Shown: positions 6,965-18,213, counted from the first letter of the stretch. The stretch: 23,071 nt of DNA from Euglena gracilis (GCA_900893395.1 CAAHFI010544693.1:1-23071), one strand, 5' to 3'. Program-made: numbers and translations. Notes: a model not told the origin generated them from the sequence alone.

Positions 6965-7267
6965 GTGCCTGACAAATCAACAAAAATGGCGGCAAATACG
7001 TAGGCGGTTTCAGGACAGCCACAATTCCCTCCCGCCTCCTCCCTCCGCACAGTTACAGCCCATCAAATGAATGTGATCCAGACCCATTCTAATTGGAGGA
7101 AGTGTTTGGGGGGACAGTTGGTTCAGTGCCAGTCAGCCACGGGTTTGGTCTCTGTTCCAGCTTTGCCACGTTGCCATCAACGGGAGTCCATCCCCACCGA
7201 TCCGTACAAAAACGGCTGTTTCGAGAAAAGGAGGGAGGGATGCGGCCCATACAGAGGGTGAGGACTG

Positions 7268-7306
7268 GCTGCACACCTGGGCTGGCAGGGCTCATGCTGA
7301 GGCCTG
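7268..7306 (+). repeat. Box-like word in late half A (representative)
   Basis: GCTGCACACCTGGGCTGGCA followed by GGGCTCATGCTGAGGCCTG. A fourth related word per unit, 340 bp after the half-A box. Similarity to the conserved box is partial (CACAC, TGGGCT, GGGCTC, CTG in order). Confidence 0.45.
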
Positions 7307-7642
7307 CGGAGAGCCAAGAAGCCAGAGGCTGTTCATGGAATGCACAGGACAAAGAGAGCCTTCCCCCACAGATGGCTTCACTTGCACCCAATGCAGGGAA
7401 CCAATGAGGGGCTTGCTTCACGACACCAGACCACCCCTACAATTCTTCTGCTTCTGTGCATGCCATTTGCTGGGGTCGCCTGGGAAAAGGCAGCCACCTC
7501 TGTCCCACATTGCACGGGTTCTGGAGACAAAAGATGCTGGCCCGACACTCTACCCTCCGTAACTCCACCCCCCACCGGGCAAAAGGATCTTGCATTTTGG
7601 TGGGGGGGGGGGTGAGGAGGGGAGACGGCGTGTAACAGAGAA

Positions 7643-7679
7643 GGGTGGGTACACACTTGGGCTTGTGGGGCTCGCACTG
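7643..7679 (+). repeat. Conserved 37-bp box, half-B copy (representative)
   Basis: Same 37 bases as at 6928-6964, 715 bp downstream; the next half-A box is 1068 bp further on, so boxes alternate at two spacings. Units 3 and 6 have one substitution in it and unit 8 a two-base loss; the other units keep it intact. In the edge unit the inner 34 bases are unchanged. Confidence 0.8.
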
Positions 7680-7917
7680 CCACCTGACAAAACAACAACA
7701 GTGTCGGCAAACACAGCTGCTTTTATTTGACATCCACACATCCCTCCTCCGTCCTCCTGTTTCCTCCCTCTGCACCTCAAATCAAGGCGCCCGAAGAACC
7801 TCGTTTAATTGCAGGAAGTGTTGATGCAAAACTGGTTTGGAGTTCCTCTCGTGGGGACTTCCCACAGCTGACCATTCCAGCCACGGCGGAGTCTCTCGTT
7901 TGGTGTGAACATGATAT

Positions 7918-7933
7918 GATACGTATCCGATAC
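7918..7933. promoter_or_regulatory. GATAC/GTATC inverted repeat plus third half-site (representative)
   Basis: GATACGTATCCGATAC: a perfect palindrome GATACGTATC followed by CGATAC. Equivalent sites lie at 9696, 11476, 13258, 15040, 16826, 18617, 20408 and 22169. The spacer between half-sites is 0 or 1 base (GATACGTATC, GATACAGTATC, GATACGGTATC), so symmetry is kept while length varies. Absent from the diverged edge unit. It could be a dimeric protein-binding site; no factor can be named. Confidence 0.4.
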
Positions 7934-7959
7934 AGGCAGGATGTCCTCTTCCTTTTTGT

Positions 7960-7967
7960 TATAAAAG
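7960..7967 (+). promoter_or_regulatory. TATAAAAG word in half B (representative)
   Basis: TATAAAAG matches the eukaryotic TATA-box consensus. It is present in units 2-10 and absent in the edge unit. A second TATATAA word follows about 145 bp downstream (8103-8109) in a GC-richer setting and is present in all units. Either could drive transcription of the satellite, but AT-rich words like this are common by chance and no initiator or downstream gene supports them. Confidence 0.2.
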
Positions 7968-8304
7968 AAACTAGCAAAAGCCCTCCAACGTGTTTGTCTC
8001 CCTAGAGTCAAACCAGATAGCAAAAATATCCGCGCCACTCGAAGCCATTGGAATTGCATGCTGATATGGAGTAGAATAGAACATCTGAAATCGGAGGATG
8101 GGTATATAATTTGAGGGGCTGCCCAGGGGCTGTTCATGAAATGCACAGAAACAAAGAGTGCCTAAATGAAAATTGTTTGCTTCACTTCCACCCGATTCAA
8201 GCAGCAACTGGTTTGCTTCCCTCCGACAGAAACACCCTACGACTCTTCAGCTTCTATGTGTGCTCCTCGCTGGGGTTGCGCGGGAATGGTTGCCACCTCC
8301 ACCC

Positions 8305-9286
8305 CACATTAGCACGGGTGCCGGAGACTGTTGGTGCAACATGGTGATGTACGAGTGTGCCAACACAATGGCAGTTTAGTTACCTCCTGCCAAAAGTGGC
8401 ACCGGTAACCACTCATCCGTCACCCACACCGCCAAATAGACGTAACTGGTGTGTGCGCCACAGCATCAACAGAGAAGAGGTGCACACTTGGACTGGCTGG
8501 CGGGGCGCTCGGGCCTGCATGGCAAAGGCCGCAAGAGGGGGGAGCACTGAGGATCAGTTTCGAACAGTTTCGCACTCTCTGGCAGGCAGGTTGCACTTTA
8601 ACGACAGGGGGTGTAAGATGCCTGCCGGGCATTCTGCCGGGGTAAAAGCATCTAGCAATGGGAGAGGGAGGGGGGAGACAGCACAAAACCATATTAGAAA
8701 GGCAGCAAACGGGTGGGTACACACTTGGGCTTGTGGGGCTCGCACTGGTGCCTGACAAATCAACAAAAATGGCGGCAAATACGTAGGCGGTTTCAGGACA
8801 GCCACAATTCCCTCCCGCCTCCTCCCTCCGCACAGTTACAGCCCATCAAATGAATGTGATCCAGACCCATTCTAATTGGAGGAAGTGTTTGGGGGGACAG
8901 TTGGTTCAGTGCCAGTCAGCCACGGGTTTGGTCTCTGTTCCAGCTTTGCCACGTTGCCATCAACGGGAGTCCATCCCCACCGATCCGTACAAAAACGGCT
9001 GCTTCGAGAAAAGGAGGGGAGGGATGCGGCCCATACAGAGGGTGAGGACTGGCTGCACACCTGGGCTGGCAGGGCTCATGCTGAGGCCTGCAGAGCCAAG
9101 AAGCCAGAGGCTGTTCATGGAATGCACAGGACAAAGAGAGCCTTCCCCCACAGATGGCTTCACTTGCACCCAATGCAGGGAACCAATGAGGGGCTTGCTT
9201 CACGACACCAGACCACCCTACAATTCTTCTGCTTCTGTGCATGCCATTTGCTGGGGTCGCCTGGGAAAAGGCAGCCACCTCTGTCC
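8305..9286 (+). repeat. Half-unit A (reference copy in unit 2)
   Basis: Counterpart landmarks: CACATTAGCACGGGTGCCGG, TGCCGGGGTAAAAGCATCTA, GGGAGGGGGGAGACAGC, the conserved box (8711-8747), ACAAATCAACAAAAATGGCG, CACAATTCCCTCCC, TCTAATTGGAGGAAGTGTTT, GGCTGTTCATGGAATGCACA. It is longer than B because of about 260 extra bases between the first two landmarks. That insert holds another box-like word (GTGCACACTTGGACTGGCTG). Confidence 0.8.
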
Positions 9287-11067
9287 CACATTGCACGGGT
9301 TCTGGAGACAAAAGATGCTGGCCCGACACTCTACCCTCCGTAACTCCACCCCCCACCGGGCAAAAGGATCTTGCATTTTGGTGGGGGGGGGGTGAGGAGG
9401 GGAGACGGCGTGTAACAGAGAAGGGTGGGTACATACTTGGGCTTGTGGGGCTCGCACTGCCACCTGACAAAACAACAACAGTGTCGGCAAACACAGCTGC
9501 TTTTATTTGACATCCACACATCCCTCCTCCGTCCTCCTGTTTCCTCCCTCTGCACCTCAAATCAAGCGCCGAAGAACCTCGTTTAATTGCAGGAAGTGTT
9601 GATGCAAAACTGGTTTGGAGTTCCTCTCGTGGGGACTTCCCACAGCTGACCATTCCAGCCACGGCGGAGTCTCTCGTTTGGTGTGAACATGATATGATAC
9701 GTATCCGATACAGGCAGGATGTCCTCTTCCTTTTTGTTATAAAAGAAACTAGCAAAAGCCCTCCAACGTGTTTGTCTCCCTAGAGTCAAACCAGATAGCA
9801 AAAATATCCAGCACCACTCGAAGCCATTGGAATTGCATGCTGATATGGAGTAGAATAGAACATCTGAAATCGGAGGATGGGTATATAATTTGAGGGGCTG
9901 CCCAGGGGCTGTTCATGAAATGCACAGAAACAAAGAGTGCCTAAATGAAAATTGTTTGCTTCACTTCCACCCGATTCAAGCAGCAACTGGTTTGCTTCCC
10001 TCCGACAGAAACACCCTACGACTCTTCAGCTTCTATGTGTGCTCCTCGCTGGGGTTGCGCGGGAAATGGTTGCCACCTCCACCCCACATTAGCACGGGTG
10101 CCGGAGACTGTTGGTGCAACATGGTGATGTACGAGTGTGCCAACACAATGGCAGTTTAGTTACCTCCTGCCAAAAGTGGCACCGGTAACCACTCATCCGT
10201 CACCCACACCGCCAAATAGACGTAACTGGTGTGTGCGCCACAGCATCAACAGAGAAGAGGTGCACACTTGGACTGGCTGGCGGGGCGCTCGGGCCTGCAT
10301 GGCAAAGGCCGCAAGAGGGGGGAGCACTGAGGATCAGTTTCGAACAGTTTCGCACTCTCTGGCAGGCAGGTTGCACTTTAACGACAGGGGGTGTAAGATG
10401 CCTGCCGGGCATTCTGCCGGGGTAAAAGCATCTAGCAATGGGAGAGGGGAGGGGGGAGACAGCACAAAACCATATTAGAAAGGCAGCAAACGGGTGGGTA
10501 CACACTTGGGCTTGTGGGGCTCGCACTGGTGCCTGACAAATCAACAAAAATGGCGGCAAATACGTAGGCGGTTTCAGGACAGCCACAATTCCCTCCCGCC
10601 TCCTCCCTCCGCACAGTTACAGCCCATCAAATGAATGTGATCCAGACCCATTCTAATTGGAGGAAGTGTTTGGGGGGACAGTTGGTTCAGTGCCAGTCAG
10701 CCACGGGTTTGGTCTCTGTTCCAGCTTTGCCACGTTGCCATCAACGGGAGTCCATCCCCACCGATCCGTACAAAAACGGCTGCTTCGAGAAAAGGAGGGA
10801 GGGATGCGGCCCATACAGAGGGTGAGGACTGGCTGCACACCTGGGCTGGCAGGGCTCATGCTGAGGCCTGCAGAGCCAAGAAGCCAGAGGCTGTTCATGG
10901 AATGCACAGGACAAAGAGAGCCTTCCCCCACAGATGGCTTCACTTGCACCCAATGCAGGGAACCAATGAGGGGCTTGCTTCACGACACCAGACCACCCCT
11001 ACAATTCTTCTGCTTCTGTGCATGCCATTTGCTGGGGTCGCCTGGGAAAAGGCAGCCACCTCTGTCC
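9287..11067 (+). repeat. Satellite unit 3
   Basis: 1781 bp. Carries TACATAC instead of TACACAC inside the conserved box (about 9430) and AAGCGCCGAAG near 9566. Both states recur only in unit 6, exactly three units away. Otherwise GATACGTATC, CCAGCACCACTCG, GATTCAAGC and TTAGAAAGG. Confidence 0.96.
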
Positions 11068-12846
11068 CACATTGCACGGGTTCTGGAGACAAAAGATGCT
11101 GGCCCGACACTCTACCCTCCGTAACTCCACCCCCACCGGGCAAAAGGATCTTGCATTTTGGTGGGGGGGGGGTGAGGAGGGGAGACGGCGTGTAACAGAG
11201 AAGGGTGGGTACACACTTGGGCTTGTGGGGCTCGCACTGCCACCTGACAAAACAACAACAGTGTCGGCAAACACAGCTGCTTTTATTTGACATCCACACA
11301 TCCCTCCTCCGTCCTCCTGTTTCCTCCCTCTGCACCTCAAATCAAGGCGCCGAAGAACCTCGTTTAATTGCAGGAAGTGTTGATGCAAAACTGGTTTGGA
11401 GTTCCTCTCGTGGGACTTCCCACAGCTGACCATTCCAGCCACGGCGGAGTCTCTCGTTTGGTGTGAACATGATATGATACGTATCCGATACAGGCAGGAT
11501 GTCCTCTTCCTTTTTGTTATAAAAGAAACTAGCAAAAGCCCTCCAACGTGTTTGTCTCCCTAGAGTCAAACCAGATAGCAAAAATATCCAGCACCACTCG
11601 AAGCCATTGGAATTGCATGCTGATATGGAGTAGAATAGAACATCTGAAATCGGAGGATGGGTATATAATTTGAGGGGCTGCCCAGGGGCTGTTCATGAAA
11701 TGCACAGAAACAAAGAGTGCCTAAATGAAAATTGTTTGCTTCACTTCCACCCGATTCAAGCAGCAACTGGTTTGCTTCCCTCCGACAGAAACACCCTACG
11801 ACTCTTCAGCTTCTATGTGTGCTCCTCGCTGGGGTTGCGCGGGAGATGGTTGCCACCTCCACCCCACATTAGCACGGGTGCCGGAGACTGTTGGTGCAAC
11901 ATGGTGATGTACGAGTGTGCCAACACAATGGCAGTTTAGTACCTCCTGCCAAAAGTGGCACCGGTAACCACTCATCCGTCACCCACACCGCCAAATAGAC
12001 GTAACTGGTGTGTGCGCCACAGCATCAACAGAGAAGAGGTGCACACTTGGACTGGCTGGCGGGGCGCTCGGGCCTGCATGGCAAAGGCCGCAAGAGGGGG
12101 GAGCACTGAGGATCAGTTTCGAACAGTTTCGCACTCTCTGGCAGGCAGGTTGCACTTTAACGACAGGGGGTGTAAGATGCCTGCCGGGCATTCTGCCGGG
12201 GTAAAAGCATCTAGCAATGGGAGAGGGGAGGGGGGAGACAGCACAAAACCATATTAGAAAGGCAGCAAACGGGTGGGTACACACTTGGGCTTGTGGGGCT
12301 CGCACTGGTGCCTGACAAATCAACAAAAATGGCGGCAAATACGTAGGCGGTTTCAGGACAGCCACAATTCCCTCCCGCCTCCTCCCTCCGCACAGTTACA
12401 GCCCATCAAATGAATGTGATCCAGACCCATTCTAATTGGAGGAAGTGTTTGGGGGGACAGTTGGTTCAGTGCCAGTCAGCCACGGGTTTGGTCTCTGTTC
12501 CAGCTTTGCCACGTTGCCATCAACGGGAGTCCATCCCCACCGATCCGTACAAAAACGGCTGCTTCGAGAAAAGGAGGGAGGGATGCGGCCCATACAGAGG
12601 GTGAGGACTGGCTGCACACCTGGGCTGGCAGGGCTCATGCTGAGGCCTGCGGAGCCAAGAAGCCAGAGGCTGTTCATGGAATGCACAGGACAAAGAGAGC
12701 CTTCCCCCACAGATGGCTTCACTTGCACCCAATGCAGGGAACCAATGAGGGGCTTGCTTCACGACACCAGACCACCCCTACAATTCTTCTGCTTCTGTGC
12801 ATGCCATTTGCTGGGGTCGCCTGGGAAAAGGCAGCCACCTCTGTCC
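11068..12846 (+). repeat. Satellite unit 4
   Basis: 1779 bp. Private single-base losses in CCACCCCCACCGG (about 11128), TCGTGGGACTT (about 11409) and TTTAGTACCTCC (about 11938). States: GGCGCCGAAG, GATACGTATC, GATTCAAGC, TTAGAAAGG, GCGGAGCC. Confidence 0.96.
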
Positions 12847-14630
12847 CACATTGCACGGGTTCTGGAGACAAAAGATGCTGGCCCGACACTCTACCCTCCG
12901 TAACTCCACCCCCCACCGGGCAAAAGGATCTTGCATTTTGGTGGGGGGGGGGTGAGGAGGGGAGACGGCGTGTAACAGAGAAGGGTGGGTACACACTTGG
13001 GCTTGTGGGGCTCGCACTGCCACCTGACAAAACAACAACAGTGTCGGCAAACACAGCTGCTTTTATTTGACATCCACACATCCCTCCTCCGTCCTCCTGT
13101 TTCCTCCCTCTGCACCTCAAATCAAGGCGCCCGAAGAACCTCGTTTAATTGCAGGAAGTGTTGATGCAAAACTGGTTTGGAGTTCCTCTCGTGGGGACTT
13201 CCCACAGCTGACCATTCCAGCCACGGCGGAGTCTCTCGTTTGGTGTGAACATGATATGATACAGTATCCGATACAGGCAGGATGTCCTCTTCCTTTTTGT
13301 TATAAAAGAAACTAGCAAAAGCCCTCCAACGTGTTTGTCTCCCTAGAGTCAAACCAGATAGCAAAAATATCCAGCACCACTCGAAGCCATTGGAATTGCA
13401 TGCTGATATGGAGTAGAATAGAACATCTGAAATCGGAGGATGGGTATATAATTTGAGGGGCTGCCCAGGGGCTGTTCATGAAATGCACAGAAACAAAGAG
13501 TGCCTAAATGAAAATTGTTTGCTTCACTTCCACCCGATTCAAGCAGCAACTGGTTTGCTTCCCTCCGACAGAAACACCCTACGACTCTTCAGCTTCTATG
13601 TGTGCTCCTCGCTGGGGTTGCGCGGGAGATGGTTGCCACCTCCACCCCACATTAGCACGGGTGCCGGAGACTGTTGGTGCAACATGGTGATGTACGAGTG
13701 TGCCAACACAATGGCAGTTTAGTTACCTCCTGCCAAAAGTGGCACCGGTAACCACTCATCCGTCACCCACACCGCCAAATAGACGTAACTGGTGTGTGCG
13801 CCACAGCATCAACAGAGAAGAGGTGCACACTTGGACTGGCTGGCGGGGCGCTCGGGCCTGCATGGCAAAGGCCGCAAGAGGGGGGAGCACTGAGGATCAG
13901 TTTCGAACAGTTTCGCACTCTCTGGCAGGCAGGTTGCACTTTAACGACAGGGGGTGTAAGATGCCTGCCGGGCATTCTGCCGGGGTAAAAGCATCTAGCA
14001 ATGGGAGAGGGGAGGGGGGAGACAGCACAAAACCATATTAGACAAGGCAGCAAACGGGTGGGTACACACTTGGGCTTGTGGGGCTCGCACTGGTGCCTGA
14101 CAAATCAACAAAAATGGCGGCAAATACGTAGGCGGTTTCAGGACAGCCACAATTCCCTCCCGCCTCCTCCCTCCGCACAGTTACAGCCCATCAAATGAAT
14201 GTGATCCAGACCCATTCTAATTGGAGGAAGTGTTTGGGGGGACAGTTGGTTCAGTGCCAGTCAGCCACGGGTTTGGTCTCTGTTCCAGCTTTGCCACGTT
14301 GCCATCAACGGGAGTCCATCCCCACCGATCCGTACAAAAACGGCTGCTTCGAGAAAAGGAGGGAGGGATGCGGCCCATACAGAGGGTGAGGACTGGCTGC
14401 ACACCTGGGCTGGCAGGGCTCATGCTGAGGCCTGCGGAGCCAAGAAGCCAGAGGCTGTTCATGGAATGCACAGGACAAAGAGAGCCTTCCCCCACAGATG
14501 GCTTCACTTGCACCCAATGCAGGGAACCAATGAGGGGCTTGCTTCACGACACCAGACCACCCTACAATTCTTCTGCTTCTGTGCATGCCATTTGCTGGGG
14601 TCGCCTGGGAAAAGGCAGCCACCTCTGTCC
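12847..14630 (+). repeat. Satellite unit 5
   Basis: 1784 bp. Shares GGCGCCCGAAG and ACCACCCTAC with unit 2. The inverted repeat has a one-base spacer (GATACAGTATC, 13258-13268). It carries TTAGACAAGG and GCGGAGCC. Confidence 0.96.
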
Positions 14631-16416
14631 CACATTGCACGGGTTCTGGAGACAAAAGATGCTGGCCCGACACTCTACCCTCCGTAACTCCACCCCCCAC
14701 CGGGCAAAAGGATCTTGCATTTTGGTGGGGGGGGGGTGAGGAGGGGAGACGGCGTGTAACAGAGAAGGGTGGGTACATACTTGGGCTTGTGGGGCTCGCA
14801 CTGCCACCTGACAAAACAACAACAGTGTCGGCAAACACAGCTGCTTTTATTTGACATCCACACATCCCTCCTCCGTCCTCCTGTTTCCTCCCTCTGCACC
14901 TCAAATCAAGCGCCGAAGAACCTCGTTTAATTGCAGGAAGTGTTGATGCAAAACTGGTTTGGAGTTCCTCTCGTGGGGACTTCCCACAGCTGACCATTCC
15001 AGCCACGGCGGAGTCTCTCGTTTGGTGTGAACATGATATGATACGGTATCCGATACAGGCAGGATGTCCTCTTCCTTTTTGTTATAAAAGAAACTAGCAA
15101 AAGCCCTCCAACGTGTTTGTCTCCCTAGAGTCAAACCAGATATGCAGCAAAAATATCCAGCACCACACGAAGCCATTGGAATTGCATGCTGATATGGAGT
15201 AGAATAGAACATCTGAAATCGGAGGATGGGTATATAATTTGAGGGGCTGCCCAGGGGCTGTTCATGAAATGCACAGAAACAAAGAGTGCCTAAATGAAAA
15301 TTGTTTGCTTCACTTCCACCCGATGCAAGCAGCAACTGGTTTGCTTCCCTCCGACAGAAACACCCTACGACTCTTCAGCTTCTATGTGTGCTCCTCGCTG
15401 GGGTTGCGCGGGAAATGGTTGCCACCTCCACCCCACATTAGCACGGGTGCCGGAGACTGTTGGTGCAACATGGTGATGTACGAGTGTGCCAGACACAATG
15501 GCAGTTTAGCTACCTCCTGCCAAAAGTGGCACCGGTAACCACTCATCCGTCACCCACACCGCCAAATAGACGTAACTGGTGTGTGCGCCACAGCATCAAC
15601 AGAGAAGAGGTGCACACTTGGACTGGCTGGCGGGGCGCTCGGGCCTGCATGGCAAAGGCCGCAAGAGGGGGGAGCACTGAGGATCAGTTTCGAACAGTTT
15701 CGCACTCTCTGGCAGGCAGGTTGCACTTTAACGACAGGGGGTGTAAGATGCCTGCCGGGCATTCTGCCGGGGTAAAAGCATCTAGCAATGGAGAGGGGAG
15801 GGGGGAGACAGCACAAAACCATATTAGACAAGGCAGCAAATGGGTGGGTACACACTTGGGCTTGTGGGGCTCGCACTGGTGTCTGACAAATCAAAAAAAT
15901 GGCGGCAAATACGTAGGCGGTTTCAGGACAGCCACAATTCCCTCCCACCTCCTCCCTCCGCACAGTTACAGCCCATCAAATGAATGTGATCCAGACCCAT
16001 TCTAATTGGAGGAAGTGTTTGGGGGGACAGTTGGTTCAGTGCCAGTCAGCCACGGGTTTGGTCTCTGTTCCAGCTTTGCCACGTTGCCATCAACGGGAGT
16101 CCATCCCCACCGATCCGTACAAAAACGGCTGCTTCGAGAAAAGGAGGGAGGGATGCGGCCCATACAGAGGGTGAGGACTGGCTGCACACCTGGGCTGGCA
16201 GGGCTCATGCTGAGGCCTGCGGAGCCAAGAAGCCAGAGGCTGTTCATGGAATGCACAGGACAAAGAGAGCCTTCCCCCACAGATGGCTTCACTTGCACCC
16301 AATGCAGGGAACCAATGAGGGGCTTGCTTCACGACACCAGACCACCCCTACAATTCTTCTGCTTCTGTGCATGCCATTTGCTGGGGTCGCCTGGGAAAAG
16401 GCAGCCACCTCTGTCC
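14631..16416 (+). repeat. Satellite unit 6
   Basis: 1786 bp. Its start shares TACATAC and AAGCGCCGAAG with unit 3. From its middle onward it shares states with units 7 and 8 or with 7 only: GATACGGTATC, GATGCAAGC, CCAGACACAATGG, TAGCTACC, GTCTGACAAATC and CCTCCCACCTCC. The switch within one unit is a clear mosaic. Confidence 0.96.
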
Positions 16417-18213
16417 CACATTGCACGGGTTCTGGAGACAAAAGATGCTGGCCCGACACTCTACCCTCCGTAACTCCACCCCCCACCGGGCAAAAGGATC
16501 TTGCATTTTGGTGGGGGGGGGGGTGAGGAGGGGAGACGGCGTGTAACAGAGAAGGGTGGGTACACACTTGGGCTTGTGGGGCTCGCACTGCCACCTGACA
16601 AAACAACAACAGTGTCGGCAAACACAGCTGCTTTTATTTGACAGCCACACATCCCTCCTCCGTCCTCCTGTTTCCTCCCTCGCACCTAAATCAAGCGACC
16701 GAAGAACCTCGTTTAATTGCAGGAAGTGTTGATGCAAAACTGGTTTGGAGTTCCTCTCGTGGGGACTTCCCACAGCTGACCATTCCAGCCACGGCGAAGT
16801 CTCTCGTTTGGTGTGAACATGATATGATACGGTATCCGATACAGGCAGGATGTCCTCTGCCTTTTTGTTATAAAAGAAACTAGCAAAAGCCCTCCAACGT
16901 GTTTGTCTCCCTAGAGTCAAACCAGATGGATGGCAGCAAAAATATCCAGCACCACACGAAGCCATTGGAATTGCATGCTGATATGGAGTAGAATAGAACA
17001 TCTGAAATCGGAGGATGGGTATATAATTTGAGGGGCTGCCCAGGGGCTGTTCATGAAATGCACAGAAACAAAGAGTGCCTAAATGAAAATTGTTTGCTTC
17101 ACTTCCACCCGATGCAAGCAGCAACTGGTTTGCTTCCCTCCGACAGAAACACCCTACGACTCTTCAGCTTCTATGTGTGCTCCTCGCTGGGGTTGCGCGG
17201 GAAATGGTTGCCACCTCCACCCCACATTAGCACGGGTGCCGGAGACTGTTGGTGCAACATGGTGATGTACGAGTGTGCCAGACCCCAGAAACACAATGGC
17301 AGTTTAGCTACCTCCTGCCAAAAGTGGCACCGGTAACCACTCATCCGTCACCCACACCGCCAAATAGACGTAACTGGTGTGTGCGCCACAGCATCAACAG
17401 AGAAGAGGTGCACACTTGGACTGGCTGGCGGGGCGCTCGGGCCTGCATGGCAAAGGCCGCAAGAGGGGGGAGCACTGAGGATCAGTTTCGAACAGTTTCG
17501 CACTCTCTGGCAGGCAGGTTGCACTTTAACGACAGGGGGTGTAAGATGCCTGCCGGGCATTCTGCCGGGGTAAAAGCATCTAGCAATGGGAGAGGGGAGG
17601 GGGGAGACAGCACAAAACCATATTAACAAGGCAGCAAATGGGTGGGTACACACTTGGGCTTGTGGGGCTCGCACTGGTGTCTGACAAATCAAAAAAATGG
17701 CGGCAAATACGTAGGCGTTTCAGGACAGCCACAATTCCCTCCCACCTCCTCCCTCCGCACAGTTACAGCCCATCAAATGAATGTGATCCAGACCCATTCT
17801 AATTGGAGGAAGTGTTTGGGGGGACAGTTGGTTCAGTGCCAGTCAGCCACGGGTTTGGTCTCTGTTCCAGCTTTGCCACGTTGCCATCAACGGGAGTCCA
17901 TCCCCACCGATCCGTACAAAAACGGCTGCTTCGAGAAAAGGAGGGGAGGGATGCGGCCCATACAGAGGGTGAGGACTGGCTGCACACCTGGGCTGGCAGG
18001 GCTCATGCTGAGGCCTGCAGAGCCAAGAAGCCAGAGGCTGTTCATGGAATGCACAGGACAAAGAGAGCCTTCCCCCACAGATGGCTTCACTTGCACCCAA
18101 TGCAGGGAACCAATGAGGGGCTTGCTTCACGACACCAGACCACCCCTACAATTCTTCTGCTTCTGTGCATGCCATTTGCTGGGTCGCCTGGGAAAAGGCA
18201 GCCACCTCTGTCC
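16417..18213 (+). repeat. Satellite unit 7 (longest)
   Basis: 1797 bp. The extra length comes from an 11-12 bp insertion (GACCCCAGAAA, 17281-17291) and from ATGGATGGCAGC (16926-16937), the longer form also seen in unit 1. It shares AAGCGACCGAAG and CTCTGCCTTTTTG with unit 8, and GGAGGGGAGGG with unit 2. Confidence 0.96.

Larger units (their letters stand above)
5737..7505 (+). repeat. Satellite unit 1 (edge unit, first part diverged)
   Basis: 1769 bp. From 5737 to about 6260 it differs from the other units roughly once every 10-15 bases. It lacks their TATAAAAG word (it has TTTGAAAAAG) and their GATAC/GTATC inverted repeat. After about 6260 it becomes nearly identical to them. The 34 inner bases of the conserved box (5871-5904) are unchanged despite the surrounding divergence. 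It keeps the longer form ATGGATGGCAGC (6225-6236), which later units have mostly lost, and carries a small GAG duplication near 7310. Confidence 0.93.
7506..8304 (+). repeat. Half-unit B (reference copy in unit 2)
   Basis: Landmarks in order: CACATTGCACGGGTTCTGGA, CACCGGGCAAAAGGATCTTG, G run, the conserved box (7643-7679), ACAAAACAACAACAG, ACACATCCCTCCTCC, TTTAATTGCAGGAAGTGTTG, GGCTGTTCATGAAATGCACA. Each landmark has a counterpart in the same order in half A. The halves are therefore diverged tandem duplicates of one ancestral monomer, later amplified together. Confidence 0.8.
7506..9286 (+). repeat. Satellite unit 2
   Basis: 1781 bp, used here as the reference unit. Half B is 7506-8304 and half A is 8305-9286. 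Diagnostic states: GGCGCCCGAAG near 7787, GATACGTATC at 7918-7927, CCGCGCCACTCG near 8030, GATTCAAGC, TTAGAAAGG near 8695, GGAGGGGAGGG near 9014, and ACCACCCTAC near 9213. Confidence 0.96.

Noticed and set aside
8850-9395. Open frames of 150-320 codons inside the satellite as a tandem gene family
   Set aside because: The same stretch gives frames of different length and phase from unit to unit because one-base indels shift them. Long frames exist on both strands at once, no domain is recognisable, and the halves are not conserved codon-wise.
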